A DNA stretch of 64,000 nt from Bog-756 sp963734395 (lineage in GTDB: Bacteria > Actinomycetota > Acidimicrobiia > Acidimicrobiales > RAAP-2): positions 558,001 to 622,000 of the forward strand of contig CAVTGY010000007.1 of assembly GCA_963734395.1 (NCBI GenBank), read 5' to 3'. The notes under the pieces were generated by a model, which worked only from the letters and a program-made list of their open reading frames with translations, made no database searches and had not been told where the DNA came from. How positions within the stretch are numbered: the stretch's first letter is position 1; the number at the start of each line of letters is the position of its first letter. A program made the position numbers and the translations under genes. Shown one piece after another: positions 43,302 to 50,434 of the stretch.

Positions 43302-45115
43302 CTCGGCTCCGCGGTGCCGCCGCCGGTGGCCGCAGTGACGGTGCCGCCGTCGGTGGTCGAGGCCCCGGCCGGGTAGCCGGGCACGTCGAGCCCGGCCTCG
43401 GCCAGGTCCGAACGCACCCGGTCGGCGTAGGACTCTGCCTCACGCCGGGCGCGATCGGCGTCCCATCCCAACTCCGGTCCGATGAGCTCGGCCACGATTC
43501 CGGCCGCATCGGCCGCGCCGCGGGCGTCCCGCAGCGAGGCCCGCGTGCGCCGGTCGAGCACGTCGTCCACCGTGCAGGCCATCTCCTCCCGCACCGCGTA
43601 GAGGGCCTCCACCTTGCGGTAGTGGAGCCCCGGAACCAACGCGTCGAGCAGGTCGGGCTGGTCGTCGGTCAACGACAGCACGACAGGGGTTTCCGATCCG
43701 TACCGTCCGGCCAGGTGGGCGGCGATGGCCGCGGCTTCCCCGGTCCGGGCATCGGCAGCCGGGGTCGGGGTCGGGGTCGCATCGACGGAATCAGATCCGG
43801 TCCGAGCGGCCGGTCGTCGGACCGGTCCCGCACCCCGCAGCCGGAGGTCCTTGGTCAGGCATGGCACCTTCCGCCGACCGAGGGCCTCGACCACCGCATC
43901 CACCGTGTCCTCTGCCATCTTCCGGTAGGTGGTGAGCTTGCCTCCGGTAACCGTGATCACACCGCTGGCCGAGACCCCAACCGTGTGCCGGCGGGAGAGG
44001 TCGGCGGTGCGCTCGCTGGTGGCGTGCTTTCCTTCCGCGGGGACCAGCAGAGGACGCAGCCCTGCCCACAGCCCACAGATATCCGCCCTGCTGATCGGCT
44101 TGGTGGCAACCGCGTTGGCTGCGTCGAGGATGTAGTCGACGTCCTCGGGCAGGCAACTCGGATGGTCGAGCGGTCCGTTCCACTCGGTGTCGGTCGTCCC
44201 CAGATAGACCTGGTCCCCCCAGGACACCACGAAGATCGACCGGTGGTCTTCCGGCACCGGGATGACCGCGGCAATATCGCAGGGGAAGGCGGCGTCGGGC
44301 ACGGTGATGTGGACTCCCTTGGCCGGGCGTATCGAGTGGGGGTCCCGGCGTTCGTCGAGGGCACGGACCTGGTCGGACCAGACGCCGGCGGCATTGACCA
44401 CGACCGTGGCCTGGACGTCGAAGGAAACCCCCGAGTCGGGTTCCACCCTGACCCCGTTCACCTTTCCGTCGGGTCCGACCAGGAACCCGGTCACCGGTGC
44501 GTGGTTGGCCGCCACCGCTCCATGGTCCAGCACCGCGGTGCGGAGAACCGCCAGTGTGAGCCGGGCATCATCGGCCCGGGCGTCCCAGTACAGGAATCCG
44601 GCCACCAGGTGATCGGCACGCAGATTGGGCATGTGGGCCAGTGCCTGGGCCCGGGAGACCTTCTCGTGGCGCCGGCCGATGCGCATCCCCCCGGTCAGGT
44701 CATACAGCCAAAGGGCGATCTGGTAGGCCCGGGCAACGCTGCGTTTGACCACTCCTTTGCGACCGAACAAGGGGATGAGAAAGGGCAGGGGCGATACCAG
44801 GTGTGGCGCGTTGTTCAGCAGCCGCTGGCGTTCGGCCAGGTTCTCGTACACCAACCGATATTCGTGTTGTTGCAGGTAGCGCAAGCCCCCGTGAACGAGC
44901 TTGGAAGACTTCGACGAGGTCCCCGAAGCGAAGTCGTCTCTCTCCACCAGGGCGGTTTTCAACCCGCGGCTGGCGGCGTCCAGGGCCACGCCCGCGCCGG
45001 TGATTCCGCCGCCGATGACCAGCACGTCGAACCGCTCGCTGGCCAGCCGCTCGAGGGCACTGACGCGTTGGAACCCGCCTGCGCTCGGCTCGGCGGCGCC
45101 GACGCGACTGTGCAT
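43298..45115 (-). CDS. glpD: Aerobic glycerol-3-phosphate dehydrogenase
   Basis: A 605-residue membrane-associated flavoprotein oxidising glycerol-3-phosphate to DHAP and passing electrons to quinone. The FAD motif is VLVIGGGITGAGVALDAASRG, then SSKSSKLVHGGLRYLQQHEYRLVYE, YWDARADDARLTLAVLRTAV, VNAAGVWSDQVR and TGGKLTTYRKMAEDTVD, all GlpD signatures. A Pro/Thr-rich insert (ATPTPTPAADART) precedes the C-terminal helical domain. ATG 45115 is chosen; GTG 45133 is also possible. First gene of the glycerol operon; divergent from the Fur-like regulator. Confidence 0.92.
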   Translation of the reverse strand: MHSRVGAAEPSAGGFQRVSALERLASERFDVLVIGGGITGAGVALDAASRGLKTALVERDDFASGTSSKSSKLVHGGLRYLQQHEYRLVYENLAERQRLLNNAPHLVSPLPFLIPLFGRKGVVKRSVARAYQIALWLYDLTGGMRIGRRHEKVSRAQALAHMPNLRADHLVAGFLYWDARADDARLTLAVLRTAVLDHGAVAANHAPVTGFLVGPDGKVNGVRVEPDSGVSFDVQATVVVNAAGVWSDQVRALDERRDPHSIRPAKGVHITVPDAAFPCDIAAVIPVPEDHRSIFVVSWGDQVYLGTTDTEWNGPLDHPSCLPEDVDYILDAANAVATKPISRADICGLWAGLRPLLVPAEGKHATSERTADLSRRHTVGVSASGVITVTGGKLTTYRKMAEDTVDAVVEALGRRKVPCLTKDLRLRGAGPVRRPAARTGSDSVDATPTPTPAADARTGEAAAIAAHLAGRYGSETPVVLSLTDDQPDLLDALVPGLHYRKVEALYAVREEMACTVDDVLDRRTRASLRDARGAADAAGIVAELIGPELGWDADRARREAESYADRVRSDLAEAGLDVPGYPAGASTTDGGTVTAATGGGTAEPR

Positions 45116-45199
45116 GGCCAAAGCCTGCCACACCGAGGATGAGTGACCACCGTTCCGAGCCGGGCCGGAAGGACTTCTGCCGGCCTTCCGACTTTTCTA

Positions 45200-45225
45200 C
45201 AACGATTGTTGAAAAACAATCATTG
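45200..45225 (+). promoter_or_regulatory. Palindromic operator (Fur/PerR-type) upstream of the regulator
   Basis: CAACGATTGTT (45200-45210), spacer GAAA, AACAATCATTG (45215-45225): ten of eleven positions pair. It overlaps the expected -35 region of the promoter whose -10 is TACCAT at 45230-45235. AT-rich inverted repeats of this kind are typical Fur-family sites, so autoregulation is likely; the divergent glpD gene starts 85 bp away. Confidence 0.7.
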
Positions 45226-45229
45226 GTGA

Positions 45230-45235
45230 TACCAT
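45230..45235 (+). promoter_or_regulatory. -10 box (TACCAT) of the Fur-family gene
   Basis: TACCAT is followed by eight bases and GTG 45244, giving a transcript with almost no leader. The palindromic operator lies directly upstream. Confidence 0.55.
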
Positions 45236-45243
45236 CGAGGGCT

Positions 45244-45708
45244 GTGAAGACCCCGGAGGAACTGACCGACCTCTTCAGGTCCACCGGCCGGAAGGTTACC
45301 GCCCAGCGCCAGTGCATCTTCAGAGTGCTGCAGGGCGACGCGACCCACCCCTCGGCCGAGGCCGTGCACGCGACCGCCTGCCGGGAGATGGAGACCATCT
45401 CGCTCAAGACGGTGTACCAGACCCTCCATGACCTGGCTGATCTCGGGGAGATCGCGTCTCTCGACGTGGGTACCGGAATGGTCCGGTTCGATCCCAACGT
45501 GGATGAACCTCACCACCACCTGGTATGCAAGAAGTGTGGATGCGTACGCGACATAGTTGGCGTCTTTCCCGAACTGGCGGTCCCGGCCGGCGCCGATCTC
45601 GGGTTCGAAGTCGGAACCGCAGAGATCGTCTTTCGCGGACTCTGTCCCGACTGCCGGTCGCCCGCCCGCCGCAAGCGGTCATCGGCCCGGGCGGTGACCC
45701 AGGTGTGA
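45244..45708 (+). CDS. Fur family transcriptional regulator (PerR/Fur-like)
   Basis: A 154-residue metalloregulator. The winged helix has TGRKVTAQRQCIFRVLQGDA and ISLKTVYQTLHDLADLGEI; the metal region has HHHLVCKKCGCVRDI and the C-terminal FRGLCPDC, i.e. two CxxC pairs for structural zinc, and the sensory His cluster. It probably responds to peroxide or iron and represses the rubrerythrin downstream and possibly the encapsulin operon. GTG 45244 is chosen because the upstream frame translates the operator region and a -10 box ends eight bases before the GTG. Confidence 0.9.
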   Translation: MKTPEELTDLFRSTGRKVTAQRQCIFRVLQGDATHPSAEAVHATACREMETISLKTVYQTLHDLADLGEIASLDVGTGMVRFDPNVDEPHHHLVCKKCGCVRDIVGVFPELAVPAGADLGFEVGTAEIVFRGLCPDCRSPARRKRSSARAVTQV

Positions 45709-45737
45709 GCAACCAGGTGTGAGCAACCAGGTGTGAG
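45699..45737 (+). repeat. 14-bp tandem repeat at the end of the regulator gene
   Basis: CCAGGTGTGAGCAA occurs at 45699-45712 and 45713-45726, with an 11-base partial third copy at 45727-45737. The regulator's stop codon lies inside the first copy, and the array sits upstream of the rubrerythrin gene. Confidence 0.85.
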
Positions 45738-45822
45738 GATGTACTGACAGACCACTGGATCGAGTATGAACAGCCGACACGTGGTAGCCGCCACGACGGT
45801 CCCAGCCAACGAAAGGAACATT

Positions 45823-46242
45823 GTGCCAGCACTCAAGGACAGCAAGACCGAGGCCAACCTCAAAGTCGCCTTCGCCGGCGAAAGCCAAGCCAACCGCCGT
45901 TACCTCTATTTCGCCCAGAAGGCGGATGTCGAGGGCTACCCGGATGTGGCTGCGCTGTTCCGCTCGGTGGCCGAGGGAGAGACCGGGCATGCGTTCGGCC
46001 ATTTCGACTTCCTCCGCGAGGTGGGGGACCCGGTGACCGGAGTGCCGGTGGGTCCCACCGAGGACAACCTCAAGTCGGCGATCGAGGGCGAGACCTACGA
46101 GTACACCGAGATGTATCCGGGCTTTGCTCGTACCGCCCGTGACGAGGGATTCGAGGAGATCGCCGAATGGCTCGAAACGCTGGCCCGCGCCGAGAAGAGC
46201 CACGCCGGACGGTTCACCGAGGGGTTGGCCTCGGTCGCCTGA
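45823..46242 (+). CDS. Rubrerythrin-like ferritin-superfamily protein
   Basis: A 139-residue four-helix di-iron protein that likely reduces hydrogen peroxide. Iron-ligand helices are seen as FAGESQANRRYLYFAQKA, FRSVAEGETGHAFGHFDFL, SAIEGETYEYTEMYPGFA and ETLARAEKSHAGRF, with the ExxH and E pairs expected of rubrerythrins. The C-terminal rubredoxin domain of classic rubrerythrins is absent. GTG 45823 has GAAAGGAA upstream; an ATG at 45766 would add 19 unlikely residues. It has no encapsulin-targeting tail. It lies downstream of the Fur-like regulator. Confidence 0.9.
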   Translation: MPALKDSKTEANLKVAFAGESQANRRYLYFAQKADVEGYPDVAALFRSVAEGETGHAFGHFDFLREVGDPVTGVPVGPTEDNLKSAIEGETYEYTEMYPGFARTARDEGFEEIAEWLETLARAEKSHAGRFTEGLASVA

Positions 46243-46312
46243 GCGACCGGGCTGCACCGGTGCCGCCGATGCCCCTGGTTCCGGCTCACCGGGTTACCCG
46301 AGAGGGCATCCG

Positions 46313-46931
46313 GTGAGCGGATCGGGGCCGTTGAGACTTGACGACATCGCCGACCAGCGGGCATATCGAGCGCGAGCGCGACGCGTTTCGGGCTGAGGTG
46401 ATCCGGGTCAAGAAGCTGCGCCGGATAAGCGTGGGACCGGTGATCTCGCTGACCTTCGAGAATCGCCTGACCATGCGATTCCAAGTGCAGGAGATGGCCC
46501 GCGCCGAGAAGTTGACCACCGATCGGCAGATCCAGCACGAGCTCGATGTCTACAACCGTCTCGTCCCCACCCCCGGGGAGCTGTCCGCCACCCTGTTCGT
46601 CGAACTCACCAGCGAGGAGGAGATGAGGAGCTGGCTCCCGCGCCTGGTCGGGGTAGAACGGGCTTGCCAGGTGCGCATCGGCACCGGCCCCGACGCCGAC
46701 GTCGTCGCGTCGATCCCCGAGGAGGAGCACGACACCAACCTGACCAGGGCGGAGGTCACCGCGGCGGTCCACTATGTTCGCTTCCGCTTCACCGACGAGG
46801 AGATCCGCGCATTCACCACCAATCCGGTGGCCCTGGCCGTCAACCTGCCTGCCTACGCCGAAGGCATGCCGGGGACGGTGCTGGCGGAGGCAACCTGTGC
46901 GGAGCTGGCCCGCGATCTACGCGGGGAGTAG
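46313..46931 (+). CDS. DUF3501 family protein, frameshifted near the N terminus
   Basis: The first frame starts at GTG 46313 (GAGAGGG upstream) and reads GPLRLDDIADQRAY, the family N terminus, then fails at a stop. The second frame continues ERERDAFRAEVIRVKKLRR, then LTFENRLTMRFQVQEMARAEKL and GELSATLFVELTSEEEM, all DUF3501. Deleting the C at 46367 joins them into about 205 residues. DUF3501 genes usually follow rubrerythrin and an iron-sulfur (CCG-domain) gene; here the iron-sulfur gene is missing between them. Function unknown, linked to redox stress by context. Confidence 0.85.
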
Positions 46932-46953
46932 GCCCGGCCACCTCGAAACCACC

Positions 46954-46965
46954 CGGGAGCTCCCG
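46954..46965. terminator. Palindrome between convergent genes, possible bidirectional terminator
   Basis: CGGGAGCTCCCG is a perfect 12-bp palindrome between the DUF3501 gene and the encapsulin gene, which converge. There is no loop or T-tract, so this is only a candidate. Confidence 0.25.
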
Positions 46966-46984
46966 ATTTCGGACCCCCGGCTGT

Positions 46985-47791
46985 TCAGATGTGAGCGAGG
47001 TGCACCGCAGCGTTGGGTGTGTTGATGCGGAAGGAGAGGCTTTCCTCGATGTAGAGGTTGACCGAGGTGGCGTCTTCCGAGCGGTAGCCGACGGAGAAGT
47101 CCTGGCCCACGGTCAGCTCGAAGTCACCACCGCGTTGACTGAGCACGACGGCGCCGTCCACCGCCGGTGCCCACACCACCGGGCCCCCGAGGATCTGACG
47201 GAGGTGCTCGAAGACCGGGTAGCCCCCGTGCTCGGTGGTCTCGGTGACGCCGGTGAAACAGCGAGCTCCCAGGGCGATCGCGTAAGGACCGCCGATGTCG
47301 GCGGCGCGGAGAGCGGCCACCGCCTGGGCCACGTGCTCGGGATAGCGGCTGTAGTCCTCGCTGATGGTCACCGCCGGATGGGGCGTCGACGGCACGATGC
47401 CAGACACGCCGCCCGGCTGGTACCCGTGGAAGACGAGTTGGTCCTCGGCCAGGGCAGAGGCTCGGCCGGCGTCGATGACCGGGTCGAGATCGAGGTCGGT
47501 GGCCCCTCGATCGGCTGCGGCCAGTTCGGATTTGGCCAGCGAGAAGGCGGAACGAAGTTCGATCAGCGGTGCCACGGTGCGCCTGGCCACCTCTACCGGG
47601 CCCAGGGCGGCACCGTCGAGGTTCTCGGTGCGCCCGCCACCCGTCGACGAGACCTCCCACCCCAGCGGTCCGGTGAACTCGATGAGGCGGCGCGCCGCCA
47701 GAACATGCTTCAGCGAACGTGTGGCCTCCTGGTCGATCTGGCTCCACGAGTGGTCGGTAACCGGCGCCAACTCGCGCATCAGATGGTTCAT
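46985..47791 (-). CDS. Encapsulin shell protein (Family 1)
   Basis: A 268-residue HK97-fold shell protein that assembles into a protein nanocompartment. The N terminus MNHLMRELAPVTDHSWSQID and ATRSLKHVLAARRLIEFTGP, the middle ALAEDQLVFHGY, and the C-terminal GGPYAIALGARCFTGVTETT, EHGGYPVFEHLRQILGG, VVWAPAVDGAVVLSQRGGDF and ELTVGQDFSVGY are nearly textbook for Family 1 (linocin M18-like) encapsulins. Length matches the family (about 265). ATG 47791 overlaps the TGA of the cargo gene (ATGA), giving coupled expression. The interior N-terminal helix should bind the cargo peptide. Confidence 0.95.
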   Translation of the reverse strand: MNHLMRELAPVTDHSWSQIDQEATRSLKHVLAARRLIEFTGPLGWEVSSTGGGRTENLDGAALGPVEVARRTVAPLIELRSAFSLAKSELAAADRGATDLDLDPVIDAGRASALAEDQLVFHGYQPGGVSGIVPSTPHPAVTISEDYSRYPEHVAQAVAALRAADIGGPYAIALGARCFTGVTETTEHGGYPVFEHLRQILGGPVVWAPAVDGAVVLSQRGGDFELTVGQDFSVGYRSEDATSVNLYIEESLSFRINTPNAAVHLAHI

Positions 47792-48498
47792 GGGAGCATC
47801 CCGCTTTCGTGTCGTAGGTCGCCGATTCCGAGACTATCGGCCGGTTCTGTGGCTGCGACCCGGGCCAGGGGATTGGGCGTGGGCGGACCCATCCGGGTGA
47901 GGGTGTTGCGATCGATATGGGAGAAGGGCTGGTCGCGATGGGGGATGTCGAGGACACCTTCCTCTTCGTATGACCAGGTCCCGTCCGGGTGCACGGTCAC
48001 CCGCAACCGGTAGCTGAGGGTCCGGAACGCCTGATCGAGGAACGGGTTGGACAGGATGCCGTAGACCTCGGAACCGACTTCGGCGCGTACTTCGAACTCG
48101 GTGGCGTCCGGCTGGGCATCACCGCCGGCCAACAGGACCTGGCCCCGGGGTATGCCCAGCGTGAACACGACCCTTCGGGCGTCCGGTTCCCAAAGCCAGT
48201 ACCCCACCTGGTCGTGGAACGTCTCGACCTCACCCGGTTTCACGATGTGGGTGTGGTAGCGGAGTCCGTAGAACAGCTGAGGCCCATTGGTCTGGCGGTC
48301 GATGGGCTGCAATTCGACGTGCTCGACGAACGAGTCTTCCCCCGTTCCTTCGGCAACCGGATGTTGGTCGGAACCCTTTGTTCCCTCCCAGATTCCGGCC
48401 ATCGGTCCGAGGGGACCGAGGAACGACAGCGTGTCGGGGTCGCCTTCCGGCTCGGTGTAGATATCGTCCCCGTACAGGGCGGTTGTCTCGTCGCTCAC
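47788..48498 (-). CDS. Encapsulin cargo: nitrobindin-like heme-binding beta-barrel protein with cargo-loading peptide
   Basis: A 236-residue protein. The core reads FLGPLGPMAGIWEGTKG, LFYGLRYHTHIVKPGEVETF, HDQVGYWLWEPDARRVVFTL, GIPRGQVLLAGGDA, YGILSNPFLDQAFRTLSYRL and PFSHIDRNTLTRM. This is the pattern of the THAP4/nitrobindin-like ten-stranded heme-binding barrel (PF08768 type), which binds heme through a His and reacts with NO or peroxynitrite in studied members. A Pro/Ala linker then leads to DSLGIGDLR, a classic encapsulin-targeting motif. GTG 48498 has GGAGGG 11-12 bases upstream. Its stop overlaps the encapsulin start. Heme binding and encapsulation are inferred from motifs. Confidence 0.9.
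   Translation of the reverse strand: MSDETTALYGDDIYTEPEGDPDTLSFLGPLGPMAGIWEGTKGSDQHPVAEGTGEDSFVEHVELQPIDRQTNGPQLFYGLRYHTHIVKPGEVETFHDQVGYWLWEPDARRVVFTLGIPRGQVLLAGGDAQPDATEFEVRAEVGSEVYGILSNPFLDQAFRTLSYRLRVTVHPDGTWSYEEEGVLDIPHRDQPFSHIDRNTLTRMGPPTPNPLARVAATEPADSLGIGDLRHESGMLP
47791..47838 (-). other. Encapsulin cargo-loading peptide coding segment
   Basis: The last 16 residues of the cargo, DSLGIGDLRHESGMLP, begin with DSLGIGDL, the same form as the loading peptides of DyP peroxidases and ferritin-like cargos (SLGIGSL-type). It follows a flexible Pro/Ala-rich linker. Confidence 0.9.
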
Positions 48499-48515
48499 GG
48501 TGGGCCGATCCCTCC

Positions 48516-48521
48516 ACTGTA
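48516..48521 (-). promoter_or_regulatory. Candidate -10 box of the encapsulin operon
   Basis: On the minus strand TACAGT lies 17 bases before GTG 48498, in a locally AT-rich stretch (gttatttacagt). A transcript starting about seven bases later would still include the GGAGGG ribosome binding site. Confidence 0.4.
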
Positions 48522-48776
48522 AATAACTCACCAGACGCCACGGGGCGCCGCGCCTTCCCGAGAAGTGTAGGTCGACCGGGTTCGTCCTTGTCCTGGCCAT
48601 CCATCGGCCATGGTGATCCGTCGCGTGGGCCGGCAAGGTACCGGCCACCTTGACGGATCGGTCCCCGGCAAGGTGGCCCTTGCAACATCACAGGGTCACC
48701 TGTGGCGATGGCACCGACTGGAGCCCGCTCGGGTACCGCAGAGTCGCACTTCGGTGCGGGAGAGAAGGGACCATCC

Positions 48777-49229
48777 ATGAGCACAGCAACCAGCACCACA
48801 ATCGTCGGGAACCTCACCCACGATCCTGAAATCCGCTACACCCGAGAAGGACAGGCCACCACCTCCCTCGGTGTGGCGGTGAACCGGCGATGGCAGAATC
48901 GGGAGTCCAACGAGTGGGAGGAATCGACCTCCTTTTTCGACGTGGTGACCTGGCGGGACCTGGCGGAGAACGTGGCCCTCAGCCTGACCAAGGGGATGAG
49001 GGTGGTGGTTTCCGGTCGCCTCGAGCAGCGCAGCTGGGAGACCGAGGACGGCGACCGTCGATTCAAGGTGGAGATCGTGGCCGACGAGGTGGGTGCGAGC
49101 ATGCGGTTTGCCACCGTCGAGGTCCACAAGGTCGAGCGCCATCAAACAGACATCGAAACCGACCGAGACGCGGGCGCGTCAGGTTCGAGCGCCGACGCAG
49201 AGGACGAATCGATCGGAGCGGGGGCCTGA
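48777..49229 (+). CDS. ssb: Single-stranded DNA-binding protein
   Basis: A 150-residue OB-fold protein: TIVGNLTHDPEIRYTREGQA, TSLGVAVNRRW, TSFFDVVTWRDLAENVA, KGMRVVVSGRLEQRSWET and KVEIVADEVGAS are the standard SSB blocks. The tail is acidic (SADAEDESIGAGA) but lacks the canonical DDDIPF tip, which fits a secondary SSB rather than the main replicative one. ATG 48777 has GAGAAGGGA upstream. Divergent from the encapsulin operon. Confidence 0.93.
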   Translation: MSTATSTTIVGNLTHDPEIRYTREGQATTSLGVAVNRRWQNRESNEWEESTSFFDVVTWRDLAENVALSLTKGMRVVVSGRLEQRSWETEDGDRRFKVEIVADEVGASMRFATVEVHKVERHQTDIETDRDAGASGSSADAEDESIGAGA

Positions 49230-49276
49230 TCGGGTTCGGGCCGCCCGGTCACGCCGGTAGTCAGGCAGGCGATCCG

Positions 49277-49570
49277 ATGGGCGTGCCGATCATCTGGGCG
49301 GCCTGGGCCCAGGCCGGTCCCCACCAGTCGACCCTCTGGTCGGTTGTCCGGCTCTGGATGCGCGTCGTGGTCGGGGTAATCGATCCCGCCGCGTTCCTGC
49401 TTCGCAGCAGGGTCGTGCCCCCCACCATCCTGGCGGCGTCCGTCGTCTTGGTCGGCGTGGCCGTGGTGGCTGTAGTGACCACCGGGTCCCGGGCCAGTCT
49501 CACTGCCCGATCCCGGCGCCGCCAGCGCCCGACCAAGGGGGAGCGGGCTCCCGAGGAGACCGGGCCATGA
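49277..49570 (+). CDS. Hypothetical small membrane protein
   Basis: About 97 residues with one clear membrane helix (PPTILAASVVLVGVAVVAVVTTG) and a basic tail (TARSRRRQRPTKGER). No family recognised. Its TGA overlaps the ATG of the next small gene (ATGA at 49567), the arrangement of real coupled genes here, and it follows ssb by 47 bp on the same strand. No ribosome binding site is convincing before ATG 49277. Confidence 0.5.
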   Translation: MGVPIIWAAWAQAGPHQSTLWSVVRLWMRVVVGVIDPAAFLLRSRVVPPTILAASVVLVGVAVVAVVTTGSRASLTARSRRRQRPTKGERAPEETGP

Positions 49571-49794
49571 CCGACGCGGTGGTCACCCGGCCCCGGCGGG
49601 ACGCTCGGGTTCGCCCGGCCCCGACGGTCGGGATGACCAAGTCCGAGGTGTTCGCCGCCTGTCAGGCGCTCGCCGATGCCAACGGTTGCCTGCTTCGGGC
49701 CGGCCACCTGGTCGAAGCCGGTGCCCTCGGCGACCTGTTCGAACTGCTCGAGGCGCGGCTGTTCGCCGTCGATCAATCCTGGGTGGGCTCGTAG
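49567..49794 (+). CDS. Hypothetical small protein
   Basis: A 75-residue protein, family not recognised. After a basic N terminus it is helical: GMTKSEVFAACQALADANGC, then LLRAGHLVEAGALGDLFELLE. Starts inside the stop of the preceding small gene and its last 22 bases overlap the end of the convergent msrB gene. Support is mainly the coupling and sensible composition. Confidence 0.5.
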   Translation: MTDAVVTRPRRDARVRPAPTVGMTKSEVFAACQALADANGCLLRAGHLVEAGALGDLFELLEARLFAVDQSWVGS

Positions 49795-50198
49795 TCCAAT
49801 GAGAGGGAGTTCACGCAGTAGCGCTGCCCGGTCGGTGCGGGACCGTCGGGGAAGACGTGACCGAGATGACCGCCACACCGAGCGCAGGTGATCTCGGTCC
49901 GAGTCATGCCGAAAGTCCTGTCGCCGTGCTCGTCGATGACGCCGTCATCGAGAGCCCGGTAGAAGCTCGGCCACCCCGATCCGGAGTCGAATTTGGTGTC
50001 GCTCGGAAACAGAGCCGCACCGCACCCGGCGCAGGTGAACATCCCGGTTCCCTCCACGTGTAACAGCTCACCCGACCACGCCGGCTCGGTTCCCTTCTGG
50101 CGGAGCACCGCATAGCGCTCGGGGGACAGCTCGGCTCTCCACTGCTCGTCGCTCATCTCCAGCTGCTCGCCGCTTCCCTTTGCACTGTTTTCGCTCAT
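49773..50198 (-). CDS. msrB: Peptide-methionine (R)-S-oxide reductase
   Basis: A 141-residue MsrB that repairs oxidised methionine. Zinc cysteines CAGCG and CARCGGHLGHVF, the substrate motif FDSGSGWPSFY, and the catalytic Cys in RYCVNSLSLDY are present. The N-terminal MSDEQWRAELSPERYAVLRQKGTE is typical. ATG 50198 is used. It fits the oxidative-stress theme of the neighbouring regulator, rubrerythrin and encapsulin genes, though it appears to be its own unit. Confidence 0.95.
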   Translation of the reverse strand: MSENSAKGSGEQLEMSDEQWRAELSPERYAVLRQKGTEPAWSGELLHVEGTGMFTCAGCGAALFPSDTKFDSGSGWPSFYRALDDGVIDEHGDRTFGMTRTEITCARCGGHLGHVFPDGPAPTGQRYCVNSLSLDYEPTQD

Positions 50199-50422
50199 TC
50201 CGACTCCTCCTTGGCCTTCCGTGTTCGGATCCGGCCACTACGGCCCGGCACCGCCACACAAGGGACAACGTCCACCACCTGTGGGCTGTTCCCGACGGGA
50301 GCCACATGGTGCACCCCCGGGAGCCCGAATCCAGCTTTGCTAACGTCGGGTCGGAGTCGGCCGCCCCGATGGCGTCGCCATCGGATTCTGGGTGAACCGC
50401 CCGTCATCATCCATCGGCGCCA

Positions 50423-50428
50423 CACAGT
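50423..50428 (+). promoter_or_regulatory. -10-like box (CACAGT) before GTG 50435
   Basis: CACAGT keeps A2 and T6 of TANNNT and is followed by six bases and GTG 50435, the leaderless spacing seen in other genes here. Confidence 0.35.
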
Positions 50429-50434
50429 CCCGGC

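Noticed and set aside
45823..46242. Rubrerythrin as a second encapsulin cargo
   Set aside because: Its C terminus ends RFTEGLASVA with no loading-peptide motif, and the shell operon already has a tagged cargo.
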